A stretch of DNA of 11,766 bases from contig CAIJKT010000067.1 of NCBI GenBank assembly GCA_903821255.1, positions 1-11,766 of the forward strand, written 5' to 3'. Origin of the DNA: an uncultured Lentisphaeria bacterium. GTDB lineage: Bacteria; Verrucomicrobiota; Lentisphaeria; Victivallales; Victivallaceae. A program made the position numbers and the translations under genes. Within the stretch, counting starts at the first letter, position 1; every line of letters starts with the position of its first letter. This document shows, piece by piece, positions 1-6,772 of the stretch. The notes under the pieces are model-generated. The model made no database searches. It worked only from the letters and a program-made list of their open reading frames with translations, and was not told the DNA's origin.

Positions 1-594
1 ATAAAGTGCCTGAACAATCATAAGCAGATCGGACTTGGCCTGGCACTTTATGCCAACGATCATAAAGACTGGATTATAAAGGTTGCAGACGCGGGCGGAA
101 ACCTTTTTGGTTATTCCTGGAACAGAGTGCTCCAAACTCAGGGGTATGTGGGGAACAAATGTACTCCTGCTACCGTCAACACAACCAAAAACAATGTGTT
201 CAATTGCCCGACGATTCCGAATCCGAAAGTACAGTCACTCTGGAGTGTTACTGACTATGTGGGTTACGGTCTCAACTGCACTACTTCGGGAACTCCCGGA
301 AATTATAATGAAGACTGGATGACATTCAATAAACTCAGCAAGCAAATGAAAAAGCTCAGCGGTTCCGTTTTAATGGCTGATTGTGCCGAAGTTATGTTTT
401 ATCCGCATGCGTTCAAGAGCAATTATCCTTATGATTTGACTGCGCCGCAGTATAACATTTATGCGCTGCACAGCAAATATGGCAATTTCCTTTTTGGCGA
501 TCTTCATGCGAAAGCGCTCGCCGCACCGTTTGGCGTCAGTGGAGCCACCAGTAATTTCCTGATTCCAACCAATCTTATAGATTTTAGAAATTAA
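1..594 (+). CDS. DUF1559-type pseudopilin with H-X9-D motif, 5'-truncated
   Basis: The reading frame is open from base 1 to the TAA at 592-594, giving 197 residues. The N-terminal prepilin peptide and most of the hydrophobic helix lie outside the window. Residues 3-23 (CLNNHKQIGLGLALYANDH) match the segment after the pilin helix in the large family of planctomycete/Lentisphaerota pseudopilins. Family landmarks follow: an aromatic W-x(5)-GY stretch near residue 40, an F-x-CP motif near 67-70, and DYVGYGLN near 85-92. The H-X9-DG signature appears as H157 and D167, but the Gly is replaced by Leu168. Such proteins are thought to be exported and assembled by type II secretion or type IV pilus-like machinery. 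Their roles are mostly untested. The gene lies 34 bases before a secreted beta-sandwich gene and may share its transcript. The family call is firm. A role in glycan capture is inference from context only. Confidence 0.85.
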   Translation: MKCLNNHKQIGLGLALYANDHKDWIIKVADAGGNLFGYSWNRVLQTQGYVGNKCTPATVNTTKNNVFNCPTIPNPKVQSLWSVTDYVGYGLNCTTSGTPGNYNEDWMTFNKLSKQMKKLSGSVLMADCAEVMFYPHAFKSNYPYDLTAPQYNIYALHSKYGNFLFGDLHAKALAAPFGVSGATSNFLIPTNLIDFRN

Positions 595-1138
595 AACAGT
601 AATTAATGAATAAAACGGAGAAAAAACAATGAAGAAATGGATTTGTACAGTTGTACTGTCGCTGACCGCATTTTCTACAGTGCTGGGTGTTGATTTTGAA
701 TACAGCCAATGGTGGGGCGGCGGCACTTCTGCCAAAGTCTCGGTTGCCGCAGAACCGAAAGCGATGGGTGACGAACAAGGATTTAAGTTTACGGCCGAAC
801 CCGCGCCTAAAAAAGAAACTTTTGCGTGCGTTTCCTATGCGTTCAATCCGGCGACGGACATGAACGACTTTAAAAGCATTGAGTTTTCGGTAAAATCCGA
901 TCATGCAATCAGCATCATGCTGTCTCTGGATTGCGAAGGCGGTACGCTGGTCGGAACATGGCTTCAGGAAACAGCAGGCAATGATTTCAGGAAATTCACT
1001 TTCGACCGCACTTCCATGAAAATCAACGGAAAACCGGACTTGAGCAAGGTGAAGGCGCTGGCTGTCGGTTTCGGCACCTGGGGATTCGACACCACCAGGG
1101 AAGGTTTTACCGCAATTGTTGCCGGAATCAGGATCATT
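551..1138 (+). repeat. Tandem duplication, copy A (pseudopilin tail plus small secreted gene)
   Basis: This segment aligns with 1228-1805. The offset is 677 bases upstream of the genes and 667 inside them, because the leader is 10 bases shorter in copy B. Within the coding part the first 170 residues align without a gap, and I count about 105 identical, roughly 62%. Homology continues upstream of the start codon through the last codons of the pseudopilin gene. It is therefore a duplication of chromosomal DNA, not just a shared protein domain. Copy A ends in a stop codon soon after the domain, while copy B runs on into the large enzyme. Confidence 0.85.
570..589 (+). repeat. 20-base exact direct repeat, copy A, with inner inverted repeat
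   Basis: The sequence CAATCTTATAGATTTTAGAA occurs here and again at 1247-1266 with no mismatch. Inside it, AATCT and AGATT (571-575 and 579-583) form an inverted repeat around TAT. Here the element overlaps the last codons of the pseudopilin gene and ends 39 bases before the next start codon. Adjacent bases are much less conserved: 12 of 19 just upstream, and the leader downstream has gaps. This suggests an operator or other nucleotide-level signal. Simple chance retention after duplication is possible. Confidence 0.6.
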
Positions 1139-1168
1139 AACTCACCGGCTGCCGTTCCCCGGAAGTAG
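629..1168 (+). CDS. Small secreted beta-sandwich protein, stand-alone copy of the N-terminal domain of the next gene
   Basis: The product has 179 residues. Residues 1-20 are a signal peptide (basic MKKW, hydrophobic core, likely cut after VLG), so the mature protein is about 159 residues and exported. GGAG at 617-620 sits 8 bases before the ATG. I do not recognise a named family. The pattern (an aromatic-rich GG segment near 28-32, then FKSIEFSVKSD, then FRKFTFDR near 125 and a GFGTWGFD strand near 150) resembles galactose-binding-like or CBM11/CIA30-like sandwich domains, so glycan binding is a reasonable guess. About 62% of residues match the first domain of the 1296-6731 protein; residues 80-98 are identical. 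The protein ends with VPR-K just where the large protein continues with VPR-P into its second domain. It therefore looks like a truncated duplicate of that gene's 5' end, kept intact and apparently translated. A separately soluble or surface binding protein is the likeliest role. Confidence 0.8.
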   Translation: MKKWICTVVLSLTAFSTVLGVDFEYSQWWGGGTSAKVSVAAEPKAMGDEQGFKFTAEPAPKKETFACVSYAFNPATDMNDFKSIEFSVKSDHAISIMLSLDCEGGTLVGTWLQETAGNDFRKFTFDRTSMKINGKPDLSKVKALAVGFGTWGFDTTREGFTAIVAGIRIINSPAAVPRK

Positions 1169-1203
1169 CTCTTGACGATTTATTGGCGGGATGTTGAAAA
1201 ACT

Positions 1204-1228
1204 CCGGTCATGCCTCCTGCATGACTGG
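1204..1228 (+). other. Strong hairpin between the duplicated genes
   Basis: Bases 1204-1213 pair with 1219-1228 over 10 positions (nine Watson-Crick pairs, one G-T) around a 5-base loop CTCCT. The plus-strand tail is TAATTCTATG, not a clean T run, so it is a poor rho-independent terminator for the small gene. It may act as a partial terminator, an mRNA end protector or a processing site, lowering the large-gene transcript relative to the small one. On the minus strand the hairpin would be followed by GAGTTTTTC, which is more terminator-like, but no minus-strand gene leads into it. Confidence 0.55.
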
Positions 1229-1265
1229 TAATTCTATGATTATGATCAATCTTATAGATTTTAGA
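1215..1265 (+). pseudogene. Relic of pseudopilin 3' end in the leader of the GH2-like gene
   Basis: Translated in the frame of the downstream enzyme, these 17 codons read SCMTGNSMIMINLIDFR. The end of the pseudopilin gene, codons 538-588, reads SGATSNFLIPTNLIDFR. Ten of 17 residues match without gaps, and the spacing to the duplicated gene start fits a shared origin. The stop codon that ends the pseudopilin is not present here. The relic is therefore in frame with the enzyme, which lets the open frame extend back to 1191. It lies upstream of the signal peptide and is probably untranslated. Confidence 0.65.
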
Positions 1266-1805
1266 AGTCAGCACTATTTATTATGGAGAAAAATGATGAC
1301 AAGATGGCTTTATGCAATTATACTGTCGATATCGGCAATTTCGACGGCATGGACGATGGATTTCGACTATGGCAGGTGGGTGAGCGGCGGCAGCTCCGCA
1401 AAACTTTCGATTGCGGCGGAGCCGAACGCTCTCGGCGAAGAAGCCGGATTTAAGTTCACGTCCGGGATCGCTCCGAAAAAGGAGAACTATGCCTGTGCCA
1501 CCTATTATTACCGTCCGCCGGCGGATATGAAAGACTTTAAAAGTATTGAATTTTCGGTAAAATCCGATCATGCGATCAGTATCATGCTGGGGCTGGATTG
1601 CGAAGGCGGCACGATGACCGGGGCATGGTATAAGGATGTTGCGGGCAAAGACTTCAAGAAATTTATTTTCGACCGCGCCTCCATGAAAACCAAAGGCAAT
1701 CCGGACTTGAGCAGGATCAAGACTATGAGTGTCGGTTTCGGTATCTGGGCGTTCGACACCACGAAGGAGGGTTTTACTGCCACGGTGGCCGGAATAAATG
1801 TGATT
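1228..1805 (+). repeat. Tandem duplication, copy B (pseudopilin relic plus N-terminal domain of large enzyme)
   Basis: This is the partner of 551-1138. Similarity is uneven: bases 1533-1613 match 866-946 at 73 of 81 positions, with the coding change confined to one codon. Much of the rest is near 60% at protein level. Copy B has lost the bulk of the pseudopilin gene. It keeps the leader element, signal peptide and first domain, fused to the rest of the enzyme. Confidence 0.85.
1247..1266 (+). promoter_or_regulatory. 20-base exact repeat, copy B; operator candidate
   Basis: It is identical to 570-589, including the AATCT-TAT-AGATT inverted repeat at 1248-1260. It ends 29 bases before the chosen start codon of the large enzyme. 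Here it lies in an untranslated leader and does not overlap an intact gene. Full conservation in both a coding and a non-coding setting favours a function in DNA or RNA. No regulator gene is in the window to pair with it. Confidence 0.4.
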
Positions 1806-4800
1806 GATGCTCAGGAAATGTATATTGTTCCGCGTCCTACCGCAGGGGTGGCGATTGATGGCTTATACCGCAAGGACTGGGGATATGAAGACAATCTTTA
1901 CAACTGGACCCCGCCTGATTTCATTAAGATGGACAATGCTAAATTTGTGATTCCCGGCAGCGGCAAGTGGAAAGGCCCGGAACAGCTCTCCGGACAGTTT
2001 GCCCTGATGAAAGATGACACCAGCATTTATTTTCTGGCGATAGTCGCGGACGAAACTCCTGCGGGCGGATCAAGCATTGACGCCTGGAGCAATGACTCGA
2101 TAGAACTGTTTCTGGTGCCAGGAGTGAAGAAAAAAGAACTGGCGGAAAATAGTGATTTTGGCGGCAGGGGCATACAAATTATCTTTGACTGCGGAGCTAA
2201 AAATCAACCACCGCTGGTAGTGATGAAAGGCGCTAAATCCAACATAACAATAGAATCTAAACTGGTCAGGAACAGTCTGCTGGTTAACGGAAAGCAGACC
2301 AGCGGTTATGTGCTGGAGGCGGCGATTCCAGTCAGGGCGTTTCCCGGCTGGAATCCGGAAAAAGGCCAGATGCTGGCCTATGATATCAAGCTGAACGACA
2401 GTACCGGATTGGGGCTGATTGCCACACCGGACAATCTGAAACCTCATGCCAATTTCAAGAACTTCAAGAAGGCCTATCTGGAGTTTGTCGCCGATGAGAA
2501 AACACGCGATCTGACTTTTGGCACTCCGGCGGCGGATGTCTTCTGGCCTGCAAAATATACCGGCGGCAAAAAAATAAAAATATGGGATGACAGTCAGGCC
2601 TGTTCCATGGATGTCAGCTCCACTACCAAACGGATTTATCTGAATTCGTTATGGGCTGTACAGGGCGCGGATAACGAGAACATGTCGCCGGTACCGGATA
2701 AATGGGTTTATACGCCGTTGCCGATGGGAATCGGCTGGTACTGTCCGGTGTTCAGGCCGGACGCTAAAAACCCCGGTCAGTTAGCCAATGCCGAAGGCAG
2801 TTGGGAAGATTTCGGAGGCTCGAAACGGTCATTCTTCTGGTATGAACGCATGTTTGTGCCGGATGCTTCATTGCAGGGACAAGCGGTCAGGTTGAACTTT
2901 GAATATGTTTACAAGGAAGCTGCGGTATATCTGAACGGTAAATTTATCGGTACGGTTACAACTTCGAATCCTTCGCTGGATGTGACTTCGAAACTGGAGT
3001 ACGGCAAACCCAATCGTCTTGACTTGTTGCTGTTCACTGCGGTTTATCCCGGCATTACCATCGGCAATGGCACCGGGATTAACGGCGATATCTATCTGGA
3101 GGCGTTTAAGCAGCGTCCGGTAATCAAGGACATCTGGGTTAAAAAAGCCGACGGGGTTGACGGAAAGTTTGATGTAATGGTGGAGTCCACGCTTTCCGGA
3201 AAAGGCACGGTATCATGTGCCGTTATGGACAAAGATGGCCGGACTGTCGCGACTGCGGAAAAGGCTGTCAGCGATAACGGCGTTACCGAAGTTTCCGGGG
3301 TGTGCAAGGATTTCCGTCCATGGTCGCCGGAAAAACCTGAAATGTATAAGCTGAATGTTAAAATCACGGCAGAGGCCGGAACTGTTCAGGAAAAAGGCGT
3401 TGACTTCGGATTCCGGCGGTTCGAAATCAAAGACGGCCATTTTCTGGTCAATAATAAAATTATGCGGATGCGTGCCGCATATGCCACCAATCCATCTGGA
3501 GTATACGATCCGGAACGGCTGCAATATTTGAAGAAATTCGGATTCAATTTCATCTATCTGCATTCGATGAGTGATGGCTATAATAATGCGCTGTATGAGT
3601 TGCTGGACCGTTACGGCTTTATGGTTATGGCGCCGATCAATCATGCGTTCTCCGACCCGGAAACAGTTGCGGAAGTCCGGCGTTTCAGGAATCATCCTTC
3701 GGTGATTGCTTATATCAGTGATCCTTACGGTCAGCTTGACGTTAACGGTTTTGCCCATAATCCGTTTGCCATGGATGATAATTTTATGCCGGACAGCCAG
3801 GAAGCGCTGAATCTCTATGCATTTCTCAAAAGACGGTTCAATTTATTCCAGACGATAGATCCGACCCGTCCATATATTTCACAGGGGACCGGCAATCTGC
3901 CGGGTTCGATGAAAAACTCCCATCAGTATCCCTGCAACGAGTTGAACCTGCTTGACCGCGTCATGTACTACGGACCATGGTCGGAGCGGGAGGAGAAGAA
4001 GCTGCCGCACTTTATTTATGAAGCTGGCACCACCAATCTGATTACGATGGATGCCGCCCATCCGCACGATAAGTTTCCAATAGAAAACGGGCGTATGGTG
4101 AATCGTCTGCTGGTGCATGAAGTCGGCGCCCGTTATCTTGGCAACAAGGTATTTGACAACTGGCAGTATTGGGGCGCCATGTTCCACCAGGGATCGCTGC
4201 GCGGGTTCAGGACGGCCGGGATTGATGGTTTCACCGCATGGGTGGATGATGATATATTCCTGGCCCCTGCAAATACTGTGAAGGCGTTGGATATTAAGGA
4301 TAACCGGCAGCTTTCCTATAAATATTTCATGCTGCCTTATGATCAGGTGGTCGAAGACAACTGGATGCGCATGAACAGCTGGTATTACCGGCTCCGCGCT
4401 ATTGCCCGCTGGCAATGGCCGGAACAATACGGACAGGGGAAAATCAAGCCAGTCGCCTCTGAATATACCGCTATCTACGAAAATGAAATGCAACCGTTTT
4501 TTGCCTATATCGGCGGTGAAAAAGGACATGTCTATGCGCTGGATCACAACTATTACGGCGGCGATGCCGTCAGCAAGCAAATTGTGGCAATCAATGATAC
4601 GGAGAATGCCGTTGCGCAGAGTTTCGAAGTGGCTCTGGATGTAAATGGACGCAATGTCAAAAAGGAGACATTAACAATAGATGCTCCGCAGGGCGGGATT
4701 ATACAGCGTCCGCTCGAATTCACCCTGCCGGAAGTTACGGTTAAAACGCCTGCCGTGATCCGGTTGTCATACATTGACAAAGATGGTAAAGCGCGCGGCG

Positions 4801-6731
4801 ATGCTTTTAAAATCACTATTTTCCCGCGCCGGAATGTCGCCGGAGCAGATTATGCCGTGATGGATTTGGCAAAATGGCAGTCCGGGCATCCTGGTGTGAA
4901 AATCGGCGTGGTTGCGGACGGCCGGCCGCTTGCGGCCAAAACCGGATTGCAGCTCATTCCAGTCGATCTCCGCCAGTCAATTCCGGAGGATATTAAACTG
5001 TTGATTGTTGAGCGTGGCGCGTTGAGCAGGCAGACTGACGGCGATGTCATGAAGAATTTTATTGACCGCGGCGGCAGAGCGCTGATTTTCGAGCAGACAG
5101 ATGCCGGACTGTTAGACTGGAGACTGCGTGAACGCCGTATTGAACATCTGTTTATCGCGGATAAAGCGCATCCCGCGGTTGCGGGACTGGATGATGCGGA
5201 TCTGGCATATTTGCGCGGCAGGGCGGGTACAGTGCCATCGGAAAAAAGACCGTCGAAGTACTACCGTAATAACCACGGGCCCGGACTGGAGACCCCGCAT
5301 TTGACCAATGAGGGTATTGCTGCCGCGTATGTGATGGACAAGCCATGCTATGGCAACTTTACTCCGATTCTCAACTGCGGTTATGACCTTGAAGAAACCG
5401 CGCTGCTGGAATTGCGTTCCGGCAGGGGCAGGGCGGTTCTCTGTCAGGTGGACGTTACCGACCGTTACGGATTGGATCCCGCTGCAACAAGACTGGTCAA
5501 CAATCTGTTGCTCTACATACTCAACGATAAACCTGAGGCAATGCTTCCGGCAGTCAAATACTTCGGCGGCGAGAAAGGCTTGAAGTTTCTGGACAGACTG
5601 GGCATTGATGCAAAAGGCAATGCCGCTGCCGGGGTTGCAGTGGTCGGTGACAATGTTACTTTGGCCGAGTCGGAACTGGCGGCGTTTAAATCTGTAGTAG
5701 TTCTGCCGTTTTCCAATTTCCTGCCGTCCGGCGTTGCGGTTAAAAAGAACCGTATCCAGATACTTACCTATCCGCATTACTGGAATAATACATTCTATCA
5801 ACTTTTCCTGCAGAAAAGTTTGCTGCCCGGAGCAGACCGGCTGGGCGAGGCGGTTTCTCCGCTATTTGCCGGACTTACTGATACAGACTTCTATTTCTTT
5901 GAAAACCCGGAGTTCCGGTCATTCAGTCTTAATAACTCCGTATCTGGAATAAGCAGGGAATGGACTTCCGCACAAGGCGTTGCTGCCGTATTCAAAAATG
6001 GTCGCGGCAATTTGATTCTGTGCGGTGTTGATCCGTATGCTATTACCAGTGATGAATCCCGCCGTAAAGCCTGGCGTATCTGGTCGATGGTTTTTTCCAA
6101 TCTCAATTTGCAGAATCGCTTTACTGCAAGCTGGAAAATACCTCCGCTGGATATTTCCGAAGGCGACTGGACGTTCCTGACCGATCCTGACGGCAGCGGG
6201 GAGAAAACCGGTTTCCAGAAAGGCCAGTTCGGCGAACGTCAGCCGCGCGGCATTCTTACCGGGCAAGTGTGGGAGGAACAGGGCGTGAATGAGAAAAATC
6301 CGCATATGAATGCGGCGCCGGAATCAGCTTATGACGGCTTCGGCTGGTATTTCCGCCGGGTTGCGCTGCCGGAATCGGTGAAGGGCGTAAAATTATATTT
6401 TGAAATCGACGGCGTCAGAGATATAGCAACCTATAAGGCATCCGACAATCAGACCACGCTTTGGCTGAACGGCAGCAGGATGCCGCCGCCGGTAGAAGTT
6501 CAAAATGCCCACATGGGCGGTCGCGGCGCCAGAATGTGGGAACTGCCTGCCGGGGCATTCAAGCCGGGAGCTGACAATTTTATTGCCATCCAGATATTCA
6601 ACGGCAGCGGAGTCGGCGGTATTCACCGCAAGCCGGTGCGTTTTGAAATCGAGGGCCAGAATCAGGACATGCTCTTCCCTTATGAGTTTGTCCATTCGAA
6701 GTACACCAACTACTTTTTCTGGTGCTGGTAA
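1296..6731 (+). CDS. Giant secreted GH2-like glycoside hydrolase with CBM-like, CBM9-like, GATase-like and C-terminal sandwich domains
   Basis: The product has 1811 residues. I chose ATG 1296, not 1191 or 1293: GGAG at 1285-1288 is 7 bases away, it aligns with the start of the duplicated small gene, and a signal peptide (MTRWLYAIILSISAISTA) follows directly. Domains in order: beta-sandwich 21-170; CBM9-like 178-395 (W-x-NDSIELF near 265, GYVLEAAIP near 337); GH2 sugar-binding jelly roll around 510-600 (FWYERMFVP, AVYLNGKFIG); Ig-like about 640-700; TIM barrel from about 703 (FGFRRFEI, RNHPSVI 798-804); Ig-like about 1090-1185; two class I GATase-like Rossmann folds, about 1200-1410 and 1411-1610; and a second jelly roll 1624-1811. 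E909 in IYEAG fits the GH2 nucleophile. The acid/base position after HPSVI is Tyr811, with no Glu. It probably acts on galactoside- or uronide-type glycans outside the cytoplasm. The substrate is unknown. Confidence 0.88.
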   Translation: MTRWLYAIILSISAISTAWTMDFDYGRWVSGGSSAKLSIAAEPNALGEEAGFKFTSGIAPKKENYACATYYYRPPADMKDFKSIEFSVKSDHAISIMLGLDCEGGTMTGAWYKDVAGKDFKKFIFDRASMKTKGNPDLSRIKTMSVGFGIWAFDTTKEGFTATVAGINVIDAQEMYIVPRPTAGVAIDGLYRKDWGYEDNLYNWTPPDFIKMDNAKFVIPGSGKWKGPEQLSGQFALMKDDTSIYFLAIVADETPAGGSSIDAWSNDSIELFLVPGVKKKELAENSDFGGRGIQIIFDCGAKNQPPLVVMKGAKSNITIESKLVRNSLLVNGKQTSGYVLEAAIPVRAFPGWNPEKGQMLAYDIKLNDSTGLGLIATPDNLKPHANFKNFKKAYLEFVADEKTRDLTFGTPAADVFWPAKYTGGKKIKIWDDSQACSMDVSSTTKRIYLNSLWAVQGADNENMSPVPDKWVYTPLPMGIGWYCPVFRPDAKNPGQLANAEGSWEDFGGSKRSFFWYERMFVPDASLQGQAVRLNFEYVYKEAAVYLNGKFIGTVTTSNPSLDVTSKLEYGKPNRLDLLLFTAVYPGITIGNGTGINGDIYLEAFKQRPVIKDIWVKKADGVDGKFDVMVESTLSGKGTVSCAVMDKDGRTVATAEKAVSDNGVTEVSGVCKDFRPWSPEKPEMYKLNVKITAEAGTVQEKGVDFGFRRFEIKDGHFLVNNKIMRMRAAYATNPSGVYDPERLQYLKKFGFNFIYLHSMSDGYNNALYELLDRYGFMVMAPINHAFSDPETVAEVRRFRNHPSVIAYISDPYGQLDVNGFAHNPFAMDDNFMPDSQEALNLYAFLKRRFNLFQTIDPTRPYISQGTGNLPGSMKNSHQYPCNELNLLDRVMYYGPWSEREEKKLPHFIYEAGTTNLITMDAAHPHDKFPIENGRMVNRLLVHEVGARYLGNKVFDNWQYWGAMFHQGSLRGFRTAGIDGFTAWVDDDIFLAPANTVKALDIKDNRQLSYKYFMLPYDQVVEDNWMRMNSWYYRLRAIARWQWPEQYGQGKIKPVASEYTAIYENEMQPFFAYIGGEKGHVYALDHNYYGGDAVSKQIVAINDTENAVAQSFEVALDVNGRNVKKETLTIDAPQGGIIQRPLEFTLPEVTVKTPAVIRLSYIDKDGKARGDAFKITIFPRRNVAGADYAVMDLAKWQSGHPGVKIGVVADGRPLAAKTGLQLIPVDLRQSIPEDIKLLIVERGALSRQTDGDVMKNFIDRGGRALIFEQTDAGLLDWRLRERRIEHLFIADKAHPAVAGLDDADLAYLRGRAGTVPSEKRPSKYYRNNHGPGLETPHLTNEGIAAAYVMDKPCYGNFTPILNCGYDLEETALLELRSGRGRAVLCQVDVTDRYGLDPAATRLVNNLLLYILNDKPEAMLPAVKYFGGEKGLKFLDRLGIDAKGNAAAGVAVVGDNVTLAESELAAFKSVVVLPFSNFLPSGVAVKKNRIQILTYPHYWNNTFYQLFLQKSLLPGADRLGEAVSPLFAGLTDTDFYFFENPEFRSFSLNNSVSGISREWTSAQGVAAVFKNGRGNLILCGVDPYAITSDESRRKAWRIWSMVFSNLNLQNRFTASWKIPPLDISEGDWTFLTDPDGSGEKTGFQKGQFGERQPRGILTGQVWEEQGVNEKNPHMNAAPESAYDGFGWYFRRVALPESVKGVKLYFEIDGVRDIATYKASDNQTTLWLNGSRMPPPVEVQNAHMGGRGARMWELPAGAFKPGADNFIAIQIFNGSGVGGIHRKPVRFEIEGQNQDMLFPYEFVHSKYTNYFFWCW

Positions 6732-6772
6732 GTTTTACTTTACATTTAGCCGTATAAGTTAAGGATTATGAC

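Noticed and set aside
1172..1177. TTGACG as a -35 box for the large enzyme
   Set aside because: No acceptable -10 box lies 16-18 bases downstream.
1191..1295. Longer form of the GH2-like gene starting at ATG 1191
   Set aside because: It would put 35 extra residues, including the pseudopilin relic, ahead of a clear signal peptide. ATG 1296 has a better-spaced ribosome binding site and aligns with the duplicate's start.
3879..4580. Minus-strand 233-codon open frame
   Set aside because: It lies wholly inside the GH2-like gene, is rich in unlikely residue runs, and has no family resemblance; it is a shadow of the coding frame.
4899..5524. Active glutamine amidotransferase
   Set aside because: The fold pattern is GATase-like, but I see no Cys nucleophile elbow. 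It is better read as a structural domain like those of GH42 enzymes.
5112..5801. Minus-strand 229-codon open frame
   Set aside because: It overlaps the GATase-like part of the large gene and has no recognisable domain or start signal.
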